From assembly GCA_017428085.1 (NCBI GenBank), contig JAFRRP010000001.1, positions 1 to 42,474 on the forward strand: 42,474 nt of DNA, in the 5' to 3' direction. The position numbers and the translations under genes are program-made. Positions 24,658 to 32,865 of the stretch are shown here, piece by piece. This stretch comes from Clostridia bacterium (GTDB taxonomy: Bacteria > Bacillota > Clostridia > Oscillospirales > Acutalibacteraceae). Numbering within the stretch: the stretch's first letter is position 1; every line of letters begins with the position of its first letter. The notes beneath the pieces were generated by a model that searched no databases, had not been told where the DNA came from, and was given only the letters and a program-made list of their open reading frames with translations.

Positions 24658-24821
24658 TGAGCCGTTGGCTCAAGTCGTAAGTCGTAAGTCGTAAGTCGTA
24701 AGATTCCCTTCGGGCGTTCCTGTATTACGTTAAAAAGCAACGGATTTTCAATCTTACATAATCAGCTTTATCTTTCGACTTGCGACTTACGACTGTTTAG
24801 CGAGCTAACGGCTCGCTAAAC
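24658..24821. repeat. Complete inverted heptad element between deoB and cdd
   Basis: The left cap is TGAGCC-GTT-GGCTCA (24658-24672). Four AGTCGTA heptads (24673-24700) lead to a core starting with CCCTTCGGG and GTTCCTGTATTACG, then three inverted heptads TTCGACT, TGCGACT, TACGACT (24774-24794). The right cap is an 11-bp perfect hairpin GTTTAGCGAGC-TAACG-GCTCGCTAAAC (24795-24821). Everything needed to define the family is present here. The cdd ribosome site follows within about 15 nt. Confidence 0.9.
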
Positions 24822-24846
24822 TCCAATTTTGTAAGGAGAACATCAC

Positions 24847-25263
24847 ATGACCGAACGATCCCTCTGCGCGGCGGCCGTCGCCGCCATGCAAAACGCCTAT
24901 GCGCCGTATTCCCGGTACTGCGTGGGCGCGGCGCTGCTGACGAAAAGCGGCAAGGTCTATACCGGCTGCAATATCGAAAACGCCTCTTTTTCCCCCACGG
25001 TCTGCGCGGAGCGCACCGCGGTTTTCAAAGCCGTCAGCGAAGGGGAGCGCGATTTCGCCATGCTGGCCGTGTGCGGCGGAAAAGAAGGGGAGATCGCGGG
25101 CGTTTTCCCGCCCTGCGGCGTGTGCCGTCAGGTGCTGGCGGAGTTCTGCCCGCCGGAGTTCCCGGTCCTGCTCGTCTGCGGGGCGGACACATTTGAACGG
25201 TATACCCTCGCCGAATTGCTGCCCCGCGGCTTCGGTCCGGCGTTTCTGGAAAGCGGCGTATAA
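24847..25263 (+). CDS. cdd: Cytidine deaminase
   Basis: Cdd deaminates cytidine and deoxycytidine to uridine and deoxyuridine. The 138-residue enzyme is the small tetrameric type: zinc ligands Cys53, Cys90 and Cys93 (SPTVCAERTA and PPCGVCRQVLAEF), catalytic Glu55, and the substrate-binding NIENASF (42-48). ATG at 24847 follows AAGGAG. Its leader, including the 11-bp hairpin and the ACTCCAATTT stretch, is a near copy of the deoD leader. A terminator overlaps its stop codon, so the salvage cluster ends here. Confidence 0.96.
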   Translation: MTERSLCAAAVAAMQNAYAPYSRYCVGAALLTKSGKVYTGCNIENASFSPTVCAERTAVFKAVSEGERDFAMLAVCGGKEGEIAGVFPPCGVCRQVLAEFCPPEFPVLLVCGADTFERYTLAELLPRGFGPAFLESGV

Positions 25264-25275
25264 GCCGCTTTTTTT
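25252..25275 (+). terminator. Terminator overlapping the cdd stop codon
   Basis: AGCGGC (25252-25257) pairs with GCCGCT (25264-25269), followed by a run of Ts. The stop codon TAA sits in the loop. It would end the deoC-deoD-deoB-cdd transcript. Confidence 0.75.
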
Positions 25276-25307
25276 GTCAATTCGATCACTTTAACGGAGG
25301 AACCGAT

Positions 25308-26408
25308 ATGAACGTTGAACTGCTCGGCGGACCGCGGACGATCATCAGCAATCCGCACGGCCGCCACAACTATTTCGGCTGGCCCAGCATTGCGCGGCTG
25401 CCCGGCGGCGCGCTGGCGGCGGTCTGCTCCGGTTACCGCTGCGGCCACGTGTGCCCCTTCGGCAAGACCGTGATGGCGTTAAGCTTCGACGAGGGCGAAA
25501 ACTGGACCGGCGCGTATCCCGTCATCGACACCCCGCTGGACGACCGGGACGGCGGCATCGTTGCGTTCGGTGAAAACGGCGTCGTCGTCACCTCCTTCAA
25601 CAACACCGTGGCGGCGCAGCGCAACTGGAACCCTGTCCCCGCCGACCGGGACGATAAGTATTACCTGCGCAATTCCTATTACAACGCCTATCTTGACACT
25701 GTCACAAAGGAGGAAGAGGCGCGTTATCTCGGCGCGCAGTTCCGCCTCAGCTTTGACGGCGGCAAGACCTTCGGCCCCATCTTTCATTCCCCCGTCACGT
25801 CGCCCCACGGGCCGGTGGAGCTTTCCGACGGCACGCTGCTGTGGGTGGGGCGCATGTTCTCCGGCGACGACAGTTTCCATCCGGATCAGGACCGTATCCA
25901 CGCTTATCAGATCAACATGGACGGCTCCATGGATTTCGTCGGCGAGGTGCCGCCCGTGTACCGGGACGGCCAGCCGGTACTGATGTGCGAGCCCCACGCG
26001 GTACAGCTGCCCTCCGGCGAGATCGTCTGCCATCTGCGCAGCGAATCCGGCGCGCCGTTTTCCACCTTCCAGACGCGTTCCCCGGATAACGGCAGAACGT
26101 GGACCGTGCCGGAACAGCTGCTGGGGGACTGCGGCGGCGCCCCGGCGCACCTGTTGCTGCATTCCTCCGGAACGCTCATCAGCGCCTACGGCTACCGGCA
26201 GCCGCCCTTTGGCGTGCGGCTGATGATAAGCGAAGACGGCGGCCAAACGTGGAAAAAAGATATCCCGCTGTTCACCGGCGTTTCGTCCGATCTGGGTTAT
26301 CCCTGCACCGTGGAGCTGCGCGACGGCACGCTGCTGACCGTGTTCTACGCGGCGGAGAGAGAGGGCGGTCCCTGCGTGATCATGCAGCAGCGCTGGCGGT
26401 TGGCATAA
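25308..26408 (+). CDS. Sialidase-fold (BNR/Asp-box) protein, cytoplasmic
   Basis: The 366-residue six-bladed beta-propeller type protein has four Asp-box motifs (S-x-D-x-G-x-x-W/F): SFDEGENWTG, SFDGGKTFGP, SPDNGRTWTV and SEDGGQTWKK. The N-terminus MNVELLGGPRTIISNPHGRH shows no signal peptide, so it would act inside the cell on imported material, or be a non-hydrolytic propeller. The Arg triad and Tyr of true sialidases cannot be confirmed by eye. ATG at 25308 has GGAGG. It lies between the nucleoside genes and the BMP lipoprotein with no obvious promoter of its own. Confidence 0.75.
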   Translation: MNVELLGGPRTIISNPHGRHNYFGWPSIARLPGGALAAVCSGYRCGHVCPFGKTVMALSFDEGENWTGAYPVIDTPLDDRDGGIVAFGENGVVVTSFNNTVAAQRNWNPVPADRDDKYYLRNSYYNAYLDTVTKEEEARYLGAQFRLSFDGGKTFGPIFHSPVTSPHGPVELSDGTLLWVGRMFSGDDSFHPDQDRIHAYQINMDGSMDFVGEVPPVYRDGQPVLMCEPHAVQLPSGEIVCHLRSESGAPFSTFQTRSPDNGRTWTVPEQLLGDCGGAPAHLLLHSSGTLISAYGYRQPPFGVRLMISEDGGQTWKKDIPLFTGVSSDLGYPCTVELRDGTLLTVFYAAEREGGPCVIMQQRWRLA

Positions 26409-26442
26409 AAAGTTACAGTTTAGTCATTTATCGTTTTCCCTG

Positions 26443-26471
26443 TTGCTACATATTAAAAACTGTGGTAAAAT
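26443..26471 (+). promoter_or_regulatory. Promoter of the BMP-family lipoprotein gene
   Basis: TTGCTA (26443-26448), a 17-bp spacer and TAAAAT (26466-26471) are followed by a roughly 54-nt leader with a small GCGGAA-GGAGA-TTCCGC hairpin (26483-26499) and an AGGAGG ribosome site (26515-26520). Confidence 0.75.
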
Positions 26472-26531
26472 CTGGACAGGTCGCGGAAGGAGATTCCGCC
26501 GCCACAAATTTATCAGGAGGATGCATTTCCC

Positions 26532-27734
26532 ATGAAAAAAGTTCTTGCTTTACTTCTTGCTCTTGCCATGGTGCTTGCGTTTGCCGCCTGCGCCGGTAAG
26601 ACCGACAACGGCGACACCACCGCGGCGCCCGACGACGCCGAGACCACCGCTGCCGAACCCATCGAGGTTTCCGGTGATTACAAGGTCGCCATGGTAACCG
26701 ACTACGGCGACATCACCGACCAGTCCTTCAACCAGACCACCTATGAGGCCTGCAAGGATTTCTGCGGCGCTAACGGTATCGACTTTACCTACTTCAAGCC
26801 CGCTTCCGACTCCGACGAGGATCGTGTCGCGATGATCGAATCCGCCATCGACGAGGGTTACAACGTGATCGTGCTGCCCGGCTACGCCTTCGGCGCCGCC
26901 ATCAAAGAGACGGCCGGCCCCAACCCCGACGTCATGTTCATCGCGCTGGACGTCAGCTCCGGCGACCTGGGCGAGGATTATGAAGTGCCCGCCAACCTGT
27001 ACTGCGCTGTGTATCAGGAAGAGCTTTGCGGCTACATGGCCGGCTACGCCGCCGTCAAACTCGGCTACACCAAGCTCGGCTTCCTGGGCGGCATGGCGGT
27101 TCCCGCTGTGATCCGTTACGGCTACGGCTTCGTGCAGGGCGCTGACGCCGCTGCTGCCGAGCTGGAACTGACCGACGTGGCCATCAACTACGCTTACGGC
27201 AACCAGTTCTTCGGCGACGCGGACATCACCGCGGCCATGGATACCTGGTATCAGGGCGGCACGCAGGTCGTGTTCGCCTGCGGCGGCGGCATCTATACCT
27301 CCGCTGTTGACGCTGCCAAGAAGGTGGAAGGCGCCAAGGTCATCGGCGTTGACGTTGACCAGGCCGGCACCATCGCGGCCTATGCGGCCGGCGACGACGG
27401 CAACGCTGCCGACTACGCCGACCTGACCGTCACCTCCGCCATGAAGGGCCTTGCCCCCACCGTCAAGACCATGCTGACGGCGGTGGTCTCCGGCAACTTC
27501 GGCGAGTACGGCGGCAAGGTGGATACCCTCGGCCTCGTTTCCGAGAATCCCGATGAGAACTACGTTCAGATCGCGGGCTCCACGCAGTTCGGCGACGGCT
27601 TCACCGCCGACGATTACGCTGCGCTGGTCGCCAAGCTGTACAGCGGCGAAGTGACCGTTTCCAACGACATCTCCGTCTCCGCTGCCGATAACGCCACCGT
27701 CGTGACCGTTACGGATCTTGGCAACATCAAATAA
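26532..27734 (+). CDS. BMP-family (nucleoside-binding type) ABC substrate-binding lipoprotein
   Basis: The 400-residue secreted lipoprotein has a signal peptide with lipobox FAAC (Cys20), a Thr/Asp-rich linker to about residue 48, then a periplasmic-binding-protein fold of the BMP/PnrA/Med family (KVAMVTDYGDITDQSFNQTT, NVIVLPGYAFGAAI, GFLGGMAVPAVIRYGYGF, VVFACGGGIYTSAVDAAKK, KVIGVDVDQ). Characterised relatives bind purine nucleosides for an ABC importer. It lies close to deoC-deoD-deoB-cdd, which fits nucleoside uptake, but no permease or ATPase for it is in the window. It has its own promoter and a strong terminator at 27768-27801. Confidence 0.9.
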   Translation: MKKVLALLLALAMVLAFAACAGKTDNGDTTAAPDDAETTAAEPIEVSGDYKVAMVTDYGDITDQSFNQTTYEACKDFCGANGIDFTYFKPASDSDEDRVAMIESAIDEGYNVIVLPGYAFGAAIKETAGPNPDVMFIALDVSSGDLGEDYEVPANLYCAVYQEELCGYMAGYAAVKLGYTKLGFLGGMAVPAVIRYGYGFVQGADAAAAELELTDVAINYAYGNQFFGDADITAAMDTWYQGGTQVVFACGGGIYTSAVDAAKKVEGAKVIGVDVDQAGTIAAYAAGDDGNAADYADLTVTSAMKGLAPTVKTMLTAVVSGNFGEYGGKVDTLGLVSENPDENYVQIAGSTQFGDGFTADDYAALVAKLYSGEVTVSNDISVSAADNATVVTVTDLGNIK

Positions 27735-27767
27735 TTCAATTCACGTTAAACCGTGATATGGATTTTT

Positions 27768-27801
27768 CGCTCCGCTGTTTCACCGCAGCGGGGCGTTTTT
27801 T
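27768..27801 (+). terminator. Rho-independent terminator after the BMP lipoprotein gene
   Basis: A 10-bp stem (CGCTCCGCTG with CAGCGGGGCG, one T-G pair) is followed by six Ts. It isolates the lipoprotein gene from the large secreted protein downstream. Confidence 0.85.
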
Positions 27802-27843
27802 GTCTTGGCGTTAAAATTCATAATATAAACTAAATATTTATTA

Positions 27844-27872
27844 TTTACACGCTGCCGGTTTTGTGTTATGAT
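27844..27872 (+). promoter_or_regulatory. Promoter of the dockerin protein gene
   Basis: TTTACA (27844-27849), a 17-bp spacer and TATGAT (27867-27872) lie in an A/T-rich stretch, 25 nt before the ATG at 27898. Confidence 0.75.
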
Positions 27873-27897
27873 GAAAATCAGGTAGGTGTGACCGTTT

Positions 27898-30800
27898 ATG
27901 AAAAAAATCATTGCTTTGTTATTATGTATCTCCCTTTTTCTCTCGCTGACGCCCTCTGTTGCGTGGGCGGCGGATGATCCTGCTGCGGGCGATCTGAGTA
28001 TCGCCACGCTGTCCGATATCCGCTATTTTCCCGACGCGCTGGCGGGGGACAAGGGCGAGGCCTATTATACCTATACCGAAAGCGCCGGCGTCAACGGCAG
28101 GGATCAGAACGCGCTGCTGGAGGCGGCCTTTGCCTCCCTGCGGCAGCAGGCGGAAAAGCACGGGCTGGACTGCGTGGTGATCTGCGGCGACCTGACGCTG
28201 GGCGGCGAATACCTCGGCGCGCAGGAGCTGGCCGAAAAGCTGTACCTGTTCGCCTTTGAAACGGGCCTGCGGGTGTACGTGATCAACGGCGACCGGGACG
28301 TCAACAACCCCGGCGCATGCGATTTCAGCTCCAACCTGAAAAAGCCCGCAAAGGGCGTCACACAGGCGGAATTCGCGCAGCTTTTCAGCCGTCTCGGTTA
28401 CAACGACGCCTATCATGTTTATCAACCCCTGGGCAGCGGCGTGCAGGGGGCGTTGTCCTATTCCGTACGGCTGGACGAGGGCTACCGCCTGATTTTGGCC
28501 GACTGCTGCCGTTATACGGCGGACTGTACCGCCGCCCGTACCGACGAGCGCGAGGAGGGGTTCTCTTTCTCCGAAGGACTGCTGCAGTGGGTGCTGGCGG
28601 AGGCCGCCGAGGCGAAAAAGACCGGCGAAACGCCGCTGCTGTTCACCCACGGCGGCGTCGTGCCCATCAACGATTTTCAGGAGTACCTGCAGCCGGAGTC
28701 GCTGGTGGATAACGCTTATCAGCTGCGGGACACGCTGGCCGAAGCCGGTATCCTTTGCGCCTTCAGCGGAGGTCTGAACGCCGCCGATACCAACGTATAC
28801 GATTCCGACTGCGGCCTGCCCCTTTACTCCGTCAGTTCTCCTTCCGTCACCCAGTTTCCCTTTGCCTACCGCGTCACGAAATTCGACGCCGGGAACGACG
28901 GCTCCGTGGATCTCTATTTCGAACAGCATGACTGCGACGAGGCGTCTCCCGTTGCCGCTTCCGGCGGCGTCTATCCCACGCCTTACCGCGCCATCGGTTT
29001 CGCGCGGCAGTACGGCGGCAGCGCCGACGCGGCAGGCTATCTCAATACGCTGGCCCGCGAAAAGCTGGGCGAGCTGTGCGAGGACATCGTCAGAGCGGGC
29101 GGCGTGAAGGCCTACGTCGAAAAGCTGTTCGGCGTGGATATCCGCAGCGCGGTGGTCAGCGCCGTGGGCACAGGCATCCGGCTGGGCCCGGTCACGGTGC
29201 TGAATTCCTCCAACGTGCTGTCGTTTATCGACGATCTTGACGAAAGCATCATGCAGTCGTACGTGCGCCAGCCTTCCCGCCTGTACGAGGCGCTGGGCAG
29301 GGCGGTGAAGGCGTTTGTCGAGCTGAAGGTCTCCGACGTGCCCTGTAAAAAATATCTCAACGCCTACGGCTTCGGCAGCAAAGACCGGGGCGGTACGCTG
29401 GGCGACCTGCTGCTCTCCCTGACGGCGCTGGTCCGGCCCGGCGACGAAAATATTTCCGACGACGCCTTTCTGCAGGACGCGATCCGTTCCTGCGCTTCGC
29501 CGGAATTCATCGCCCGCGTCGTGGAGGTGTTCCGTACTTACGTCGTTGACGGCATCCTGGTGGACAAGATCCTCGGCAATACCGAGTTCCATCTGGGCGC
29601 GCTGCTGAACACCGGCGTGCTGGCGGACGCCGTCTACGTGCAGATGTTCTTCTCGGTGATCCTGGCGGTCATGTCCTCCCGGCTGATGACCTCCGCCACG
29701 GGTACCGAGGCGTGGGACGCCGTGGCGCAGCTGTTTACCGACGGCTCCGATCTTTCCGTGGGCGCCGTGCTGGACCTGATGCTGAACGCGGAGGGCGCTT
29801 CCTCCGGCAGGACCGTGGACGAGTTCCTGGATACCGTGTTCGGGCTGCTGTTCGGCGAAGAGCAGCGCGCGGCCATGGGCGACAGCTGCGGGGCGTATCT
29901 GAAAGCCCTTTGCTATGACGACACCGCCGATACCGGCGCGCGCCGCGGCTATCCCGGCGCAGGGACCGTGCAGGCGGACGAGGACGATATGCGCGTTCCC
30001 TCCATGGTGCAGATCGCCGTCAACGGCAACCAGTCGTTCACGGTCACCTGGTTCACGAAGTATTCCGTCCGGGGCACCGATATCGAACTGATCAAAGAGG
30101 GCGGTTCCTTTACGGGCGTGCCCACGAACTCTCAAATGATCGCTTACGATACGTCGGACAGCGTGTATAACGCTTTCGGCTTCGACTGCGGCAATTACGG
30201 ATTTTTCCCTTACGCCCGGTCCGTTGTAAAGCATCGGATCACCGTGCGCAACCTTTCGCAGGGCATGAAGCTGCGTTTTCGCATCGGCGACGCGGAAAAG
30301 AACCTGTGGAAGGAATGCGCCTTTGAGACCGGCACGAAGGACCGCGCCTTTACCTTCCTGCACCTTTGCGATTCCGACGGCGTTACGGACGCCGCCTTTG
30401 CGGAAAGCGCCGCCGTGCTGCGGGCGGCGGAGGAGGAATTCGATCCCTCCTTCATCGTCCATTCCGGCAACTTCGTGCGCTATCCCTATAACGACGCCCA
30501 GTGGGCAAGGGCGCTGAATTGCGCCGCGGACGTTTACAGCCGCGTGCCGCTGATGTATGCTTCCGGCCCCAACGACGCCAACGGTTATTATTCCGTACAA
30601 AAGCATCTGACATACTCCCGCACGCCCACGCAGTTTGAGGAGGACGGCGTCTATTATTCCTTTGATTACGCCAACGCCCATTTCACGGTGCTGAATGCCA
30701 ACGCGCTGCAGACGGACAACACCCTTTCCGCCAGGCAGTTGTCTTGGCTGGAAAACGACCTGAACGCCCCGGCGGACTGGAAGATCCTTGTACTGTACGC

Positions 30801-31467
30801 GCCGCTGTTCTGCGTGGCGCCTGCCAACGAAAATCTGGAAGCGCAGCTGAATCGGCTGATCGGCAAGTACCATGTGGACCTGGTGCTGGAAAGCGGCGCG
30901 GGGGCGTATATGCGTTCCCATCTGCTCAAGGACGGCTCTCCCACGGACGCGCTGATCGATACCGTCAAGCTGGACGGCAGGAACTATCCCGTCTATGAGG
31001 AAAACGGCTGCTTCGCAGTCACCTGCGGCGGTATGTTCGGCGGCGACACGGCGGAGCTTTCCGTCCGCGGGCCCTACACCGCCGTGGCGCAGCGCTTCCA
31101 AACGCCCGTGTTCAGCGCCGTCACCGTGGACGGCGACACGCTGCTGGTAGGCGCGTTCGTGCTGGAAGACGGCAAGCTGCAGCGCGTGGATTCTTACGGC
31201 CTGCGCAAGGCCTCCGCTTCCTTCCTGCAGGGCGACGCCGATATGGACGGCAAAGTGACCTCCGCCGACGCCCGGCTGACGCTGCGCATCGCGGTGGGGC
31301 TGAACGTCGTCACGCCCATCACCAAGGCGGCGGCCGATATGGACGGCGATATCTACGTTTCTTCCGCGGACGCCCGTCTGGTGCTGCGCACTTCGGTGGG
31401 GCTGGAGCCCGCGCCGAAGCAGGTGCGCAAGTTCCTGTACGAGATCGCGGCGTATCAGAACGCGTAA
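27898..31467 (+). CDS. Large secreted dockerin protein with two degenerate calcineurin-like phosphoesterase domains
   Basis: The 1189-residue protein has a signal peptide (about 1-24, KKIIALLLCISLFLSL, cut after AWA). Domain 1 (about 33-360) has a metallophosphoesterase layout, but metal ligands are altered: the DxH position reads DIR (40-42), GNHD reads GDRD (131-134) and GHxH reads SGGLN; GDLTLGGE (97-104) survives. A helical region of about 300 residues follows, then an Fn3-like domain as in purple acid phosphatases (QSFTVTWFTKYSVRG). A second phosphoesterase-like domain is also altered (CDSDG, HSGNFV, SGPNDAN). The C-terminus has two Ca-binding dockerin repeats starting at Asp1113 and Asp1147. 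It is probably a cell-surface or cohesin-bound binding protein; catalysis is doubtful. Confidence 0.8.
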   Translation: MKKIIALLLCISLFLSLTPSVAWAADDPAAGDLSIATLSDIRYFPDALAGDKGEAYYTYTESAGVNGRDQNALLEAAFASLRQQAEKHGLDCVVICGDLTLGGEYLGAQELAEKLYLFAFETGLRVYVINGDRDVNNPGACDFSSNLKKPAKGVTQAEFAQLFSRLGYNDAYHVYQPLGSGVQGALSYSVRLDEGYRLILADCCRYTADCTAARTDEREEGFSFSEGLLQWVLAEAAEAKKTGETPLLFTHGGVVPINDFQEYLQPESLVDNAYQLRDTLAEAGILCAFSGGLNAADTNVYDSDCGLPLYSVSSPSVTQFPFAYRVTKFDAGNDGSVDLYFEQHDCDEASPVAASGGVYPTPYRAIGFARQYGGSADAAGYLNTLAREKLGELCEDIVRAGGVKAYVEKLFGVDIRSAVVSAVGTGIRLGPVTVLNSSNVLSFIDDLDESIMQSYVRQPSRLYEALGRAVKAFVELKVSDVPCKKYLNAYGFGSKDRGGTLGDLLLSLTALVRPGDENISDDAFLQDAIRSCASPEFIARVVEVFRTYVVDGILVDKILGNTEFHLGALLNTGVLADAVYVQMFFSVILAVMSSRLMTSATGTEAWDAVAQLFTDGSDLSVGAVLDLMLNAEGASSGRTVDEFLDTVFGLLFGEEQRAAMGDSCGAYLKALCYDDTADTGARRGYPGAGTVQADEDDMRVPSMVQIAVNGNQSFTVTWFTKYSVRGTDIELIKEGGSFTGVPTNSQMIAYDTSDSVYNAFGFDCGNYGFFPYARSVVKHRITVRNLSQGMKLRFRIGDAEKNLWKECAFETGTKDRAFTFLHLCDSDGVTDAAFAESAAVLRAAEEEFDPSFIVHSGNFVRYPYNDAQWARALNCAADVYSRVPLMYASGPNDANGYYSVQKHLTYSRTPTQFEEDGVYYSFDYANAHFTVLNANALQTDNTLSARQLSWLENDLNAPADWKILVLYAPLFCVAPANENLEAQLNRLIGKYHVDLVLESGAGAYMRSHLLKDGSPTDALIDTVKLDGRNYPVYEENGCFAVTCGGMFGGDTAELSVRGPYTAVAQRFQTPVFSAVTVDGDTLLVGAFVLEDGKLQRVDSYGLRKASASFLQGDADMDGKVTSADARLTLRIAVGLNVVTPITKAAADMDGDIYVSSADARLVLRTSVGLEPAPKQVRKFLYEIAAYQNA

Positions 31468-31472
31468 TAGTT

Positions 31473-31507
31473 AGTTACTGGTGGATAGTGATCAGCGATT
31501 AGTTTTT
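31473..31507. repeat. Single-arm heptad array
   Basis: Five in-register 7-mers (AGTTACT, GGTGGAT, AGTGATC, AGCGATT, AGTTTTT) lie just after the stop of the dockerin gene and end 23 nt before the next ATG. The second unit is degenerate. There is no inverted arm or capping hairpin, so this looks like a minimal or decayed element. Confidence 0.55.
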
Positions 31508-31530
31508 AAAGATAAAAAAGGAGAGATTTT

Positions 31531-32853
31531 ATGGCAAGGATCATTGTGGCGGGCGGCGGACACGGCGGCATCGGCGCTGCGGCGCTGCTGGCCAAAAGCG
31601 GTTACGACGTGACCGTATTTGAGAAAAACGCCCGCGCGGACATGGGCTATGACTGGACGGATATCTTTGACAAGAAGGGGCTGTTCGCCGTCGGTCTGGA
31701 CCTGCCCGCGAAGGAGAAATACGCGTTCAAGAACGACATGACCTTCGTCTGCCCCTCCGGCGAGCACAGGCTGCGGCAGCATACGCCGGAGGACCAGCTG
31801 GAGATCCAGATGGAACGTAAGGATATCTACGACATGCTGATCTCCCACGCAGAGGAATGCGGCGTGAAATTCGCGTTTGAAACGCCCGTGCTGGGTCCGG
31901 TGATGCTGGGCAACCGGGTGGCGGGCGTCCGCACGGAAAAGGGCGTGGAATATGCCGATCTGGTGATCGACGCCTGCGGCGCGGATTCCCCGGTCAGGTC
32001 CGGCCTGCCCGCGTATCTCGGCGTTCCGGGAAAAACAGGGCCCTATGAAAAGTTCTACGTCTACCGGGCGTTCTACGAGCGCACCGCCGATATCCCGGAG
32101 GATAATTTCAAGGTACTGCTGCTCCACAACAACGTGCTGGGCATCAGCTGGGTCGCCGCCGAGGAGGAGCACACGGACGTGCTGATCGGCCGGTTCGAGC
32201 CCTTCGGCATGGAGGAAGTGGAAACGGAGCTGGCCTCCCTGCGCAAAGAATTTCCGGAGCTGGGCGAAAAGCGCGTGCGCGGCGGTCAGTTCGTGACCAT
32301 TCCCGTGCGGCAGGCGCTGGAAACCATGGTGGCGGACGGCTACGCCGCCATCGGCGACGCGGCGTTCATGACGGTGCCGCTGATCGGCTCCGGCATCGCC
32401 AACTCCCTGAAGGCCGCCCGCATGCTGGCGGACACGGTCGTTTCCGATACCAACGGGGAGTTTTCGGCTCAGACGCTGTACCCCTACCAGCGCAGATTTT
32501 TCGCGGAGCTGGGCGCGGGGCTGGCGCCCATCGCCTGCATCAAGCTGATGCTGACGAAGGTGACCTCCCGCGAGGTCGATTATCTCTTTGCCTCCGGCAT
32601 CCTCAACGAGGGGGATATCACCATGGGCGCGGATACCACCAGCATCTTCGCCATGACGGGCGGCATGAACCCCGTGGCGCTGAAGATCAAGGCGGCGGGG
32701 CTGGTCAAGGACAAGGAGCTGCTGAAAAAGATCGGCTGGATGGCGGGCCGGATCGCCTCTGTGGTGTCCGTGTGCGCCGCCATGCCCAAGGTATATAATA
32801 AAAAGGCCCTTGCCGCGTGGGCAAAGGCCTATCGGAAATGCTTTGAGATCTGA
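31531..32853 (+). CDS. FAD-dependent oxidoreductase, geranylgeranyl-reductase-like
   Basis: The 440-residue flavoprotein opens with a dinucleotide-binding motif GGGHGGIGAAALLAKSGY (8-25) ending at VFEKN, and has the second FAD block YAAIGDAAFMTVPLIGSGI (about 272-290) characteristic of the PHBH/geranylgeranyl-reductase superfamily. The central sheet carries VIDACGADSPVRSGL. Related enzymes reduce prenyl chains or hydroxylate aromatic substrates; the exact substrate is unclear. A strong AAAGGAGAG site precedes the ATG. It has no signal peptide. The convergent lipoprotein gene ends 12 nt after its stop. Confidence 0.75.
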   Translation: MARIIVAGGGHGGIGAAALLAKSGYDVTVFEKNARADMGYDWTDIFDKKGLFAVGLDLPAKEKYAFKNDMTFVCPSGEHRLRQHTPEDQLEIQMERKDIYDMLISHAEECGVKFAFETPVLGPVMLGNRVAGVRTEKGVEYADLVIDACGADSPVRSGLPAYLGVPGKTGPYEKFYVYRAFYERTADIPEDNFKVLLLHNNVLGISWVAAEEEHTDVLIGRFEPFGMEEVETELASLRKEFPELGEKRVRGGQFVTIPVRQALETMVADGYAAIGDAAFMTVPLIGSGIANSLKAARMLADTVVSDTNGEFSAQTLYPYQRRFFAELGAGLAPIACIKLMLTKVTSREVDYLFASGILNEGDITMGADTTSIFAMTGGMNPVALKIKAAGLVKDKELLKKIGWMAGRIASVVSVCAAMPKVYNKKALAAWAKAYRKCFEI

Positions 32854-32865
32854 CCGGGCGCCGTT

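Noticed and set aside
24673..24794. Repeats considered as a CRISPR array
   Set aside because: Units are 7 bp, directly adjacent without spacers, and return inverted; no cas genes are present.
26472..26531. Purine riboswitch in front of the BMP lipoprotein
   Set aside because: The leader is only about 54 nt with one 6-bp hairpin; the three-way-junction core of purine riboswitches does not fit.
27922..31101. Very long open frame on the minus strand
   Set aside because: It is the antisense shadow of the dockerin protein gene. High GC at third positions keeps the opposite strand open; it shows no family motifs and an Arg/Gly/His/Val-rich composition.
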